NCBI GenBank assembly: GCA_018524725.1
Contig: JAEUWP010000542.1
Coordinates: forward strand, 26,165-90,164
DNA: 64,000 nucleotides
Reading direction: 5' to 3'
From: Podaxis mareebaensis
Lineage: Eukaryota > Basidiomycota > Agaricomycetes > Agaricales > Agaricaceae
In this document: positions 21,698-33,393 of the stretch, piece by piece
Layout of the letters: each line of letters opens with the position of its first letter
Position numbering within the stretch: the first letter of the stretch is position 1
The notes under the pieces: model-generated
The model's database searches: none
Seen by the model: the letters and a program-made list of their open reading frames with translations, nothing else
What the model was told of the DNA's origin: nothing
Made by a program: the position numbers and the translations under genes

Positions 21698-24422
21698 ATG
21701 TCTTCAATTACCATGAGCACAGTTATTGAAAAACTTGAAGCCCTGGAAGCGAAATTCTGGCAGGGTTTGGAAGACGGAACAATACTGAAAGTTTTGAAGG
21801 CAAACAAAAAAGAAATGGTGAGTTTAATATCTGTATGTTCCAAACACCGGTTATAAGATGAAACAGGTGGAACTGTTCGCCCATGGGTCGAGTAGTGATC
21901 CCGGCATCAAGTCAGCGTTCAAGGACCGGCCATTTGTTGGTTCCCTGATCATGGACTGGCAAAAGAACCGGAAGAGTGGCGACTTTTTGGAGCAGCAATG
22001 GGAGGCATTGATGAAATATGACAGGTCAAAGGTAAGTCACATTTACATATATTCCAGAAGTTTTGTCTAATTGGAAAGCAGCAGAAAACAGTCCCTCAAG
22101 CCCCATCCGCTGTGCCGGAAGAACAATCCGTGGCACGGCGAGGACCACCAGCACCCACATCTCCACTGGCGCCCCCTACAGATCCTTTGCGCAACACATT
22201 GCCAGTGCCCTGGCCCAAACCTGCACCGGCACCAAGATCTGCGCTGGTGCCGACTCCTGAACCCACAATGGTGCCGGTGCCAGCCCCCGAACCCACGCCA
22301 GCAGCTACATCGATATGAGTCGACCAACTGACACCCACAGGAGAACCTACACACACACTGGTCCCCCCACCCGAGCCCATGGAAATCGACACGACGACGC
22401 CGGCACCAGTGCAAACAACTCCGGCACCGGCCGCAGTGGATGCATCGGCAGTACCTCAGGTTGCGCCACCTGAGGAAGCTCCATCGAGACTACCACAAGT
22501 CACGTTGGAGCTGCCTGGAAATGTTAGTCCCCTGCAGCATCCAGCATCAGGACAAAATTCGGCCCCTTCCAGACACCGGCCCAACCAGCCCCCTGCTCAA
22601 ATGCCAGACACAGAATTAGCCGGCCCCAGTCGCCAAAGAAGGAGGGCAGCAGCAAAGCCAGTCATGCCATTCCCACCAGTCATTGAGTCGGAGTCAGGAT
22701 TGGACGATTACAATCCGACTTCGGACGTAGACAAGGGGGACAAAAAAGGGAAAGGAAGGGCGATTGGCAAGGGGAAGGGAAGGGCGCACCCAAAAGGCAA
22801 GGGGAAAGAAAAGGCCTACACAACAGCCAGCGAGGAGACTCAAACGGAGGTGCCAAGGTGACCGGCACACAAGACGTACACACGCCGGCTTCCTGAAAAA
22901 AGCGGCAGGCTCAACTATCCACCGTGCAACTGCTGCAAATGAGCGGACTGGGAATGTCATGAAGCGATAGGAGGGGGAGCGTGTTTCGATTGCCGGTGCC
23001 TGAAGATGAGGTGCTCCAATGTGACTGGCATGGAGACACAAGATCGGAGGCGCCGGTACATTGGACCCTCCAACAATGTCTTCACACTCCCACGGGGAGT
23101 GGAACCTTCCAACAAGAGGAAGTGGACCGACATTGATACGACGGACGACGAAGACAAGCCACCTGCCAAGCACCAGGTTCTGGCAAAGAAATCCAACGGC
23201 GCAGCAAGCAGGGCACTGGCACCGGCAAGAGAAAGAAGTCTGGGACTGGCAAGGCAAAGAAATCCAGCCCCAGCCCATTGTATTATCTGGCCCCCACAAT
23301 CTCCCGTCACTGGGCCTTCATGCATCAACTCCCTCAGGAGTCGATACGAACTAAGTAAGTCAATGTTCGCTTCACTTACCCAATTCTGCTGACCTTGTCT
23401 CAGTGCAGGAGGAGGCTGATCTTTGGGACCACATGCTTATGCAAACAAGTGCACAATTTGATGAGTTCCACGGCAATGCAGCAACCCAGCTCACGCATAT
23501 GGAAGCCAAGATGCGCTCATTAACCAGCCAACTTGACACAATCATCACCAGGTGCTTGAGCCAGCTATCGCAGCAGCATGGAGACATGGCCAAGCATCTG
23601 GAAAGGTTGGAGGGGGCAGTAAACTGGCTGACCCGGAAGGTGAGCGAGATAGCCGAGTACCTTGGCCTTGCTGATGACGACGGCTTCCGGGTGCAAACTC
23701 ACCCTCCCATCGATGAGCCCCCCTCAGCGGAAGTGGTCTTCATTGGGTTGCCGGGTCCCCGTCTCCCCTCTCTGCCACCACAAGAAGTCGCTGCCCACTC
23801 ACCGGAACCGGCACTCAATCTGGCACTAAGGCCACCTCCTGCAGCCCCCTCACCCCACAAGCCCGCAACTCCCACCAACCCATTGCCACCTTCATCACCA
23901 TCCCCTACCAGCATGCCGCTGTCAGCGCCTGCACCTGCACCTGTGTCCTCGTCCCCGGCACCCGAACGTCCGACCAGCCCATCGCCCCCAGCAACAACAC
24001 CTCCTGCTGGCACAACGCCCACAGCAGCCATAGCTCCCGCTGGCACCGCCCCTCCAGCATCCGAAACAATCAGTGCCGACCCCCTCACTCCTGTGCCACT
24101 CCCACCCCCTGCTTCCCTTATGACACAGGCTCCCCCTGTTGCTTCTGGATCGTTGCCGGGAGTCGCATACCCTTTCACGTATGCCGGCGCCCCTGTCACT
24201 CCGCAGTTGGTAAGGGATTCAGCATTCTGGGCCAACTGGCCTCCCGTCCCGCAATATTCCCTGATCACGGTTGTGGGGCTTATGCCACGGTCACCCTCAG
24301 TCCCCCTCCCGAATCGCCCCTCACCTGAGTCGTCTTGCCGCTTGAGGACGGCACCGGCATCCCCACTTGCCCACTTGTCGGCAAAACCGCCGGCATCAGA
24401 CCAGATGGACACAGATCCTTAG
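21698..24422 (+). pseudogene. KDZ passenger gene 2, Cys-cluster and Pro-rich protein with three TGA stops
   Basis: Exons are 21698-21817, 21867-22031, 22058-23354 and 23404-24422, all with GT-AG ends and matching phase. The frame is broken only by TGA at 22316, 22859 and 22940. Order of parts: a short helical start (STVIEKLEALEAKFWQGLEDG), a conserved-looking exon (FVGSLIMDWQKNRKSGDFLEQQW), a long Pro/Ala-rich region, a Lys/Gly-rich basic tract, a cysteine cluster around 22926-23028 (CNCC, WEC, FDCRCLKMRC) that looks like a small zinc-binding module, a coiled coil (FDEFHGNAATQLTHMEAKM...), and a Pro/Ser/Thr-rich tail. The cysteine cluster suggests DNA or protein binding. Function unknown. Confidence 0.65.
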
Positions 24423-24569
24423 ACAGACATTCGTAGTAAGATATTTTGACTGTAAATATTATGTTTGGTGTACATATATATTTCCATTGGCACAAAATCT
24501 GCAATGGCTATTGTTAAGGGATGGTCACCAGGCCGGCACCCCACCTCAGAGACTGCCAGGGTTGCTTTC

Positions 24570-26690
24570 TCAAGGTTTATAACACCAATTAGGTTTGTGC
24601 TGTCTGCGACCGTGAACCTGCTTTGTGAATTTTTGAGCCTCTTCACTGGCGAGCTGATCTGATGTTTTATGCTGCCGATTTTTGATAGCTTTGCTGTTGC
24701 CGGCAACGCCGGAAACATTTTCAATGTGAAGTAAGATGGGGTCAATTTCTATACCAGCCACCGCTTCTTCATCATCTCTCCCCATAGATATCGGTGACAT
24801 GAGGGGCATTGCTGGTGCCGGCACAACATATTGTGGCTCTCCATCATTGGGTCCATTGATCAGTTCTCCAGGACATATTCCAACTCCCAGTAAGTCGTTT
24901 GCCGTTGTCTGGTTGATTATTATCATATTTTGAAATGTGGTATCCTTTGGTGTCGTGTTTGATGATACAACTGGACACCTGTCCTCTTCGACGTTTGTCT
25001 GGCAGTATGCCCCTTCTCCTGCCGGCATGCTCGGCGATGCTCCAGAATCACTGGCTGTGCCCACTTCTCTCGTTTGTGTGATACCCTGCGAGTCTTTGAC
25101 AATATCTGGCAACTCCTGAGTGTTCTCGGAACACAGGGGCCTATGATCACTTCCTCCCAGACTGATATTGCTGCCCGAATCCCACCCGGTGGTGCTCCAG
25201 TCATCATCACACTTCTGTTTCTGCTTATCCCTCGCTCGGCTTTTTGCTTTCTTTGATCTCATTTTCTCCAGGTCTGGGGCATCCTCATAGATAGCAGGAT
25301 GGTATTGACCCTGTTTCAATTCATAGACTCAAAACCGGAAAATGTCACCAGGTGCCTGTTCTTGCCAGTTCTTAATATGTTGCAGAAAACGCTGTATCTC
25401 TTCTTTCTTCATGTTCTGTGGATCACGGAATGTGAAATTTGCTGGGAGATAATGAGGCTCTACAAAGGTCCTGGTATTTCGTGTCAGGCTGCCAAAAGGT
25501 ACATGCTTGCGCCGATTGCCGGTTGCAATTGCTACATTCTTAGCCATGGCTGGGTTTCACAAGATCTCGATGACATACTGTATTGGCTATTCAGGTACTG
25601 CCGCATCACGTCCTCCAGCTCCTCCTTTTTCATCTCCATGATTGGTATGTCCAGCAAGACTGGAAAGCCATCAGCACCTGTGCCGATTTTGTCATGTGCT
25701 GGTTGCTCCGGCACTTCATCTGGGACTGGCCTCACCGGGGCCTGGTCCTTCATCCATTCCAGGTCCTTTATATAGTCCCCTAGTTGGCGGAGTAGACACT
25801 TTATTGAATCATCATGTAGCTGCAGGAATGTTGGCGTATTGATACCCATGTTTTCAGCCATGTTCTCATATCTAACCACATGTCAATAGCTGATATCACT
25901 TATTTTTTGCCAACTACTCACACCTCCATGGCGAATTTTCCATCAGGGCGAATATACCCCCATAGTGTAACTGTGAAGACTCCCATCTCCAGCCAGCTTT
26001 TATTTGACCATTGTTTTACTCGATTATATGAGTTCTTTTTCGCCAATCTGAGATAGGCACATCAGTCTCTCCCACATGGCAATATCACTGGCACTCACTT
26101 CTGACACATCTCGATATCATTTCCTTCCTGTTTGAATCGCTCTACCTCATCCCAGATTGCCTTCTTCTGTTCATCAGCCATCTGCTCATATACTAATTTT
26201 GCAGCCTGTGTGCAGTTTCGAAAATATTCTGGGCTCGACGGATCAAGTGTTTCAACATTCAGCATGTGCCAGAGTTCTGATTCTACTGCCTCCCTGTGTT
26301 TCTTGAAAACTGCCTCAATGTAGGTAGTGCGGACAGTGCTTTTGTTGGCCTTCACAGTTGAATATGGTCGCCAATTGTTGACAATCCATTTTCCAAGCTC
26401 CTTCAAAGATATTAACAATGTTTTCATGAATATGCATTCAATATGTATTTTCTCACCTTAGCACGGCTTTTCTTCTCTTGTTCAGTGAGCTTTGTGTTCC
26501 CTCTCTTTGCCCAATAATTGAATATTGCCGGTAATATCTTTGATTTGAATAAGTGTGCTCGAGCCAGTGCCATATCCAGGGACCGGTATTCTTCCTTGAA
26601 TTCACAGATAGTGTCACGTTCTTCAGGCGTATACTGGCACCCTGCTCTGGCTTTAGTGCCTCTGGACTTTCTGGCTTTGGTTGTGGGCAT
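24570..26690 (-). pseudogene. KDZ passenger gene 3, unknown protein with one TGA stop
   Basis: Supported exons on the minus strand are 26457-26690 (start MPTTKARKSRG), 26099-26400, a middle exon ending at 25922 and holding SNKSWLEMGVFTVTLWGYI, an exon from about 25876 down to ~25550, and a last exon from ~25540 to 24570. Junctions in the first half match in phase; the one near 25545 is unresolved. A single TGA (25329-25331) lies between FRF and VYELKQGQYHP with open frame on both sides. The N-terminus is basic (KARKSRGTKARAG) and the middle is helical, with KKEELEDVMRQYL and later KKEEIQRFLQHI. I do not recognise a family. It is transcribed away from the transposase, whose start lies 160 bp to the right. 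Confidence 0.6.
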
Positions 26691-29157
26691 GGTGAAGGTT
26701 CGTTGACGCCAGCATGCATGTGTGCACTCATGGGGTGATGACCACAAGGCAATGTATCATTTGGCAGAAACCATGTGGTATATAGCACATCAGGCCTAAC
26801 TTTAGATGGCTATTTTATGGATCCCTTATCTCTACTCATCGCTCAGTACCATGGCTGATTCCCCATGCAATGTCATGCCACTGAAGAAGTGGCAAAGAAC
26901 CAAGAAGCGCCACATGTTGGTTGAAGACGATGATGAAGCAATTGATGTAATAACATACAATACAGTTGTGAGAAACATGCCGGCGGGCCCATCAACCCAG
27001 CATGTTGAAATGGCATTGAGGCCGATACCAAATGCTGCACTAAAAGCAGCTCCTCAACAAGAAACGTTGGGAATACCACAAGGGGTCACCGATACACCAG
27101 TGTTTGACAGTGTGCATTTGCCGGATGAACCATCCACAAATAAGGTACATATACAGTTAAATGGTCCTTCCGCAAATCTGTAACCATACATATATTGCAG
27201 CAACAAATGTGGACAGAGCAGTTTTGCCAGCATTCAAACAAGCTATTGGCATCCATACTTGCTCGGGAAGCATTGCCGAATAATGGATCATGTATGCGAT
27301 GTCCGGCCAACCAGCATGGCATATGGTGATGCAAAGATTGCACACTACCCCAATTGCTGTGTCGCTTTTGCATGCGAGAGACTCACCGCGAAAGTCCTCT
27401 GCACAATGTGGAATGTTGGACCGGCAAGTACTTTCGTCCGGCAGCACTGTGGGAAGTCGGCACATACATTTTGGTGCCCCATCACCCAGGATTGAATGCT
27501 GCTAAGTGTCTCTCTAGCCAGACTGAGATTTTGGAGCAGCTGCAGCGAGAAAAGGATGAAGAGGAGCAGGGAGTGTTGGTGAGATGGCTCGGAACCGGCA
27601 TTGCACCTGAGATGCCGAAAGGTCAGGCTCGCCGGTACAAAGAACATCCAGTGGACTTCATGGAAGAAAATGATAATGAGCCAGGGTGGGAAGACCTAGA
27701 TGAGGAGGCAGCCAACCTAGAAGATATTGTTGAATATCTCAACCCAGCACACCCGGCAACAGGTCCTCAATTGGAAGCCCCGAAATATGATGCCTTCAAC
27801 AACCACTATGTCCAGATTGTGCACGTTAACAGAATTCATCACTGGGCATTGGTGACATGCTCATGCCAGGGTGCTGATGCAGTACATGCCGACCTCATGT
27901 ATTGCTGATTGGTTCCAACAACATTCAGCTGTTATCGTACACTCTTTACAATGGCCATCCTTGATGACTTTCAGCTCTCAAACTTGGAATGTAAAGCATC
28001 GGCTTATCAATACTTCCAGAAGCTTCGTCGTCTCACATCCCCAATGGACCCATCCAAAATGCCCAATTTGTACCAGGAGCTACTTCGAATGTCAAGACTT
28101 TGGCAGTGGTTAAAAAAGAAGAAATGGGCCAGCCATGGTCATAAATCCGGCATGCAGGCACTGGAAGTGCCGGGTGAGCTTGCAATATTTTGTCCGGCAT
28201 GCCCTCAACCCAGTATCAACCTGGTTGAAAATTGGAAGGAAGATCCCCAACAGTGAGGGTATTCTTGATACATGTTATTCACCAGCCTTAACTTCATTTC
28301 AGTTGGGTGTACTGGTGCTTCTTTGTTGCCAATGGCAACATGAAAGCAGATCATGTTCAGCAGACATATACGTTGGACATCTGGCTTTCCGAGGGGACAG
28401 GAATGTTTTCCACCCGTGAACAATATCATAAATTTTTGGAGGTGGCTGTGGAGTGTCTTACCGTGCATGCCCAATCTCTGTGTGCCAGGGCAGTAGTGCC
28501 GGTGGGGTGATTTCTTGTGATTGATGTTTGAACACAGAAAGCACCTTGTCAGGCCAAATTCCGTGCGGTTGACCTTGCAATGCATGGCTCCAAGGCATGC
28601 GATATAACGGGCATTGTGGGCATCGCATGTGCCTGGCATGGTTGTTTTGTGCCGAATGCCATTGCCGACCTGTTCAAGGGTGAACAGCAAAAAAACATTG
28701 ACTGGGTGCTCTTACAGACACTAAAGACCACAAATATGGACCCAGAACAAGGTGCTATGCTGATCTATGATATTGCCTGCCAGTATTTCGTTCATCTCCA
28801 AGATCGCATTGGGCATTTATTGCCGGATCAGCTAGAGCTTGATAGGGGCATCGGCATGTTCCACATCCACGGCCACAAGGAAGAATGCCTCTTCTGGTAT
28901 GCGATGTCGTTCATCCCATATATGGGTGTAACAGTTGGGGAGATTCTTGAAATGTTGTGGTCAAATCTCAATGCAATCACCCCCACTGTATGGACGGCAA
29001 CTCCGGCCACTCGTGCTGAGACAATTGATGATCATGCAAATGACTCAAATTTCAAAAAGCTTTTGGCGATAGGTGTAAATTTTTTTGCACCAACTGCTGA
29101 CAATATACTTATGCTTCATGTTAGTCACAGTACTATGCAATCGTCATCAGGATGCAT

Positions 29158-29171
29158 CAGCCATGGCACTC
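29158..29171 (+). repeat. LINE target-site duplication, left copy (14 bp)
   Basis: CAGCCATGGCACTC is repeated exactly at 31919-31932 on the other side of the LINE. Confidence 0.95.
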
Positions 29172-31918
29172 TTTTTTTTTTTTTTTTTTTTTAAATCGAT
29201 GTTTATTGCAATAGAACTAGCTACTACAAACGGGTGCACGATAGCAGTCCCAATACTGAAACTAAGAGAAAGGAGAAAGAAGAAGAGGAAAGGAGGAAGA
29301 AGAGTATGAGAGTGATTGAGGCTACTCTAAGTATGGTAGAGATGAAAAGAAAGCGAACTAACTTAACAAAACGAGTAAAAGAAGAGAAGGGAGGAAAGAG
29401 TAGAGGGGTAGGAGTGGGGAGCTAGCTACGAGGCAAAAAATGAAAATGGAAAAGGCCTTTAGTGGACGTCCAGGACTCCGTTTCTTGCAAGTCGCTCTCT
29501 GCGGTTGAGGCGGCGGGTGGCGAACTCTTCCTGTGTGATGGGTCCTTGGATCTGGTCGGCGAATGAGAATGCTGTGGGGTTTTGGTCTAAGAAATGTATC
29601 ACCCAATGGAAGCCGTCATGGGCTCCATATGGGTAGTGAAAGCGGGGGCAGGCGTCAAGTAGATGGTCGCGTGTCTCGAGAAGTTCGCCGCATGGGCAGG
29701 AGGTGATGTGGCACCCAGGGAAGAAGCGCTGTCGAAATGCACCAATGGGCGTGTGATTGGTAATGCAGCGGGTGAAGCGCGCGCATAATTGAGTGTTCTT
29801 TCCGAGGGGTGACTTTAGGTAAGACCCGCCATTGGCGTATTTGGGGAGGAGGGGGTTGCCCGAGCCATCGGTGAGGGGGAGCCATGAGTGGCCGCGGTGA
29901 GTGGGGTTGTTCATGAGTTGGTGCCATAGGGTAAGGCACTTTTGAGTGTAATGGTTGCGAACGAACCCGATGGAGGTGCGGAAAGGTTGATGGCGGGGGT
30001 TGGGTAGGTGAAGAGACTTGGCGAGTGTGTGCGCCTGGTGATGAATAGACCATTTAGCAGATGACGGGATGGACCAGAAATGGACATGGTTGAGAGGGGA
30101 GGAAGATAGCCAGGAGTGTAGTAGGGGAGCGACTGCGATGGAGTCCAGGTGTGCACTGTGGGGCCTATAAGAAAATAAGAGTTTAGCAGAAGAGATCGAG
30201 TCTGTGAAAACTACAATAGAAGAAGCGTTAAGGGACTGAGCGTGAGAAATAGAGGAAAAGAGTCCTAGTCGGAGAGCGTAAGATTCAGAATCAGAAGATG
30301 TCACTTCCCCACAGGGGTGGACAGAAGAAGAAAGGATATCGGAGTCAGATGAGTTGAAAACGATGAACGCAGAGGTGGCTGAAAAGGTGCAATTAAAGGG
30401 AACAGAGCCGTCCGTAGCTACAGAAACAGAAACGGGGGAAGAAAAGGAAAGGTCTCGGGCACGGGAGGCATTGGCGAGGTGGAGTGTCATGGCGCCTTCT
30501 TTCGAAGGGTCAGGGCATTCAAAGAATTTAATTTGTTCGCTGAACAAGTCCAGTAAGCGCTGGCCAGGTTTAGCACATGGATGGAGGCGCTGGAATCGGT
30601 CCGTGACTAATTGGGCGTCTGAAATAAAGTCGAGCGCCGTAGAGTGCTGTTTGGTATGACGCGCATCAAGGGGGTCGATATCACGTGTGAGGAGTTTGAG
30701 AGGATGGGAAGGGGGAAGAGTGTGGAAGCAGAGGGAGCATCGCTTAGCGAGTTTGAAAAGATGGAGATGGATGGGGATGAGGCCTGCTATGGCCTCTACC
30801 CCACCCGTAGGGGTGGTGCAGAATGCACCCGTGATCCATAAGGTGGCTTGTCTTTGCATGCGTTGAAGGGACTTGATGAGGCCGTGGTATCTGGCATTTT
30901 GATTGAACCAGAGACGGAATCCGTATGTCGCTATAGGAACGACACAGGATCGGTATAGGAGTCTCTTGTGGAGGGGGGAGAGACCACGGATGGAGTTTCC
31001 GAGCATGCGCATGCATCGAACGGTGGAGAGGGCCTTTGTGGAGTAAAACTGGACATGTTCTTTGAAGGAGAGGTTCCTGTCAAACCAGAAGCCAAGGTAT
31101 TGAAGGAAGGGTTTAGGGGTGATGGTTAAGGAGTCATCGATGACGATGGGGGGATTGGGTTCGTGGGAGGGTCGGTTGGAGAAATGGAAGGCCTTGGTTT
31201 TGTCTCTTTCGAGGACAAATCCAAGGTGGCGGAGATAGTCTTCACAGTTTTTGTAAACCTGTGACAGAAGGTGGCAGTTAGTATGGAAAGAGTCCGACTG
31301 AACTATAATAAGTCCATCATCAACGAAAGAAACTATTTTACAACGAGGATCATTCGCAAATTTGTACATAAAAGGAGATAAGGAGAGAGCTGTGAGGATG
31401 GGGGAAAGAGCAGAGCCTTGGCCAACGCCAACAGAAGCAGAAAATTTGGGAGACAACTTATTGTTCCATGAATATGTAGTGAGACGGTTACTTAAATAGT
31501 CGGTGAAGAAAGAGACAAGCCAAGAATTGAAACCCTGGCGTTGGAGAGTGGCAGTGAGGATTTGGTGATTGGTGGATGGAAAAAATTGGGCGACATCGAA
31601 GGCGATGACGCTGGTCTTGAGTTTGCGTTTCCAGCCTGAGCGGACCAGATGGGTGACGTATACGCCGGCGTCTTCAGTCGAGCACTGGATGATGCCTCCG
31701 AATTGGAGAGGGTGGACGAGGTCGAGTTGAGATGCTTCGAATTGCATACGAGCGGAAATCATTTTTTCGATGAGTTTTCCGAGAGTGTTGAGTAGGACGA
31801 TGGGACAGAACATCTTCAGAGTGGAGTAGTGCGGTTTGTTTGGTTTGGGGATGATGACGGAAGTGGAATTTTTGAAGTGTTCCGGCCAGGTAGAGAATTC
31901 GACACATTTGGTGGCGAA
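29172..31918 (-). mobile_element. 5'-truncated LINE (non-LTR retrotransposon) in the KDZ transposase
   Basis: On the minus strand it ends in a poly-A tail (T run from 29172 on the plus strand), preceded by an AATAAA signal about 15 bases upstream. It has a perfect 14-bp target-site duplication. The 5' end is cut off just before the first reverse-transcriptase block, so the endonuclease half is missing, as usual for target-primed insertions. It interrupts the transposase in the region after DDHANDSNFKKL. Confidence 0.93.
29459..31918 (-). CDS. LINE reverse transcriptase/RNase H (5' partial, open)
   Basis: About 819 codons stay open from the truncation point to the stop at 29459. Reverse-transcriptase blocks: IIPKPNKPHYS, LLNTLGKLIEK, FDVAQFFPS, GQGSALSPIL and the active-site box FVDD within VSFVDDGLIIV. 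RNase H follows, with ATDGSVP, SESYALRLGL and FTDSISSAKLL. The C-terminus has a CPCGELLETRDHLLDAC zinc-binding pattern seen in fungal Tad-like LINEs. The upstream endonuclease is lost. No in-frame stop is present, unlike in the surrounding KDZ genes, so this insertion looks younger. Confidence 0.9.
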   Translation of the reverse strand, partial: FATKCVEFSTWPEHFKNSTSVIIPKPNKPHYSTLKMFCPIVLLNTLGKLIEKMISARMQFEASQLDLVHPLQFGGIIQCSTEDAGVYVTHLVRSGWKRKLKTSVIAFDVAQFFPSTNHQILTATLQRQGFNSWLVSFFTDYLSNRLTTYSWNNKLSPKFSASVGVGQGSALSPILTALSLSPFMYKFANDPRCKIVSFVDDGLIIVQSDSFHTNCHLLSQVYKNCEDYLRHLGFVLERDKTKAFHFSNRPSHEPNPPIVIDDSLTITPKPFLQYLGFWFDRNLSFKEHVQFYSTKALSTVRCMRMLGNSIRGLSPLHKRLLYRSCVVPIATYGFRLWFNQNARYHGLIKSLQRMQRQATLWITGAFCTTPTGGVEAIAGLIPIHLHLFKLAKRCSLCFHTLPPSHPLKLLTRDIDPLDARHTKQHSTALDFISDAQLVTDRFQRLHPCAKPGQRLLDLFSEQIKFFECPDPSKEGAMTLHLANASRARDLSFSSPVSVSVATDGSVPFNCTFSATSAFIVFNSSDSDILSSSVHPCGEVTSSDSESYALRLGLFSSISHAQSLNASSIVVFTDSISSAKLLFSYRPHSAHLDSIAVAPLLHSWLSSSPLNHVHFWSIPSSAKWSIHHQAHTLAKSLHLPNPRHQPFRTSIGFVRNHYTQKCLTLWHQLMNNPTHRGHSWLPLTDGSGNPLLPKYANGGSYLKSPLGKNTQLCARFTRCITNHTPIGAFRQRFFPGCHITSCPCGELLETRDHLLDACPRFHYPYGAHDGFHWVIHFLDQNPTAFSFADQIQGPITQEEFATRRLNRRERLARNGVLDVH

Positions 31919-31932
31919 CAGCCATGGCACTC
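31919..31932 (+). repeat. LINE target-site duplication, right copy (14 bp)
   Basis: It is identical to 29158-29171. The transposase sequence resumes here (ALDLETYFLKN). Confidence 0.95.
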
Positions 31933-33393
31933 GACTTGGAGACTTATTTCTTAAAAAATCGCTGGGTCTAGCCGACCAGAGGACCGGGCAAAATGGGAAT
32001 GGGATATGGTCAAAGCCGAGCAGTGCCAGTTCGATAACCCAGCAGCAATGGACATACTACATGCTGAAAGTGTGCCGACCTCTACCAGTCCTGTGATGCA
32101 AGACCCGAACCCAGGGAGTACAGACGCCGAATGGTGGCTTGAGATGGTCCTTGATACTGAAGAGAAACAGTAAGTGGCAACCCTAGTATCTATTTAGGAA
32201 ATGTGCTCAGGCATTGCAGAACCGAATTACAATATATCTTGGACCATTTCCAGGACATAGCTCAGGGAACTACATCTGAGGAGCTCCATCAAATGTCAGA
32301 GGCTCTCCATGTGCAGCTTGCTACACTGGAGCAAATGCAACACAAAGCCACTGGTCAACCTGGACATACCTATGACATTGACCCAAATATGGAGGAGGTC
32401 CCACCGCTTGATGTCATTGAAGACAATAATGCTGAAGAAGAGACAGATGGTGAAAGCACCAATATGGCACATCCAGCACCGGCAATACCCTTCTCACCTG
32501 CTCAATCATTGGCCTCAACATTCCCAATCCCAATGCCCTCAACGAGCAGGGCTCTGCGAGATACGTATAGAGAGCTTGAACTTGCCGTGTGCAAGGAAAG
32601 GGCTAACCGGCATCTCTCCGCACTTCAGCAATTGATCGCAGAAAAATCGTTCCAATATTCCCATGTCATCCGTGTCGCTCCTCGGAAGAGCCTTAAAACA
32701 TGCTCATGTGCAGAGATTGCAAAACTTAACAAGAAGATTTCATTTCATTGCCAGTCATACAACAAGTGCCAATCAGCACTCTTCCGTCTTCAGCTGGATC
32801 TGGCGACACAGGCAGCGTTTCAGCCACTTGCATGGGAGGATGTCAAAGCTAGCACAGCATTGCTTGACCCAAACCGGCCAGGCTCAACTACAATCTGCCT
32901 TTCCTGGATATGGCAACATGGACCAGGTGCCGGTTCGGCCTCCCCTGGCACTGTCCGGGAATGTAAGTCCAGTGATCACTGCTTTATCTGTGCCTCGGCA
33001 TTATGTCTCATCTATCTGACAGTTCAATGGGTCCATTATTTACATGCCCGAGCTAGGAAAATGCGTTTGGAAGAAGAAGTGACACTTGTCCAGTATGAAA
33101 TGGAGTGGGTAGTTCGTTCCTTTCTTTTCAACCAGTCCCTCTGGGAAAATAGGAAGATGTCGGCGGTATCTCTGGGACCAGCAGCCTATGCTGCATGTAA
33201 ATCGGCAATGTGGCAAGGCATGGCTCACAAAGCTGATGCTGCGTTTGCCCAGACCAATGACCAATATGTAGTCCAATGTTCCGGCACTTGACCTTGGACC
33301 CATCGATAATGCTGCGGATAAGCTTATATAGATTTTCATTATGTCATCATGTATATCCTGAACCGATCTCATCCATCTTTGCTTCCTGCTTCC

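Larger units (their letters stand above)
26851..33291 (+). pseudogene. KDZ transposase with CxC2 cysteine cluster, split by a LINE
   Basis: Supported exons: 26851-27144; 27201 to ~28253; ~28299 to ~28500; 28538 to the LINE at 29171; ~31933-32169; 32211-32962; 33023-33291. The N-terminal CxC2 cluster reads CMRCPANQHGIW, CKDC, LLCRFCMRETH and PLHNVECW. The core has FCPACPQPSINL, WLSEGTGMF, GIACAWHGCFVPN, IYDIACQYFVHL, GIGMFHIHGHKEECLF and DDHANDSNFKKL; the C-terminus has LLDPNRPGSTTICLSWIWQ and ARARKMRLEEEVTLVQYEMEW. TGA stops at 27327 and 27906 replace expected Arg codons. Arg is Trp in CAWHGC, and the usual Asp before Gly-Asn is Asn at 28331. A one-base frame change seems present near 31965. 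This copy cannot make active transposase. Confidence 0.85.

Noticed and set aside
23699..24412. Minus-strand Gly/Ala/Val-rich frame
   Set aside because: It is a shadow of the Pro/Ser-rich tail of KDZ passenger gene 2.
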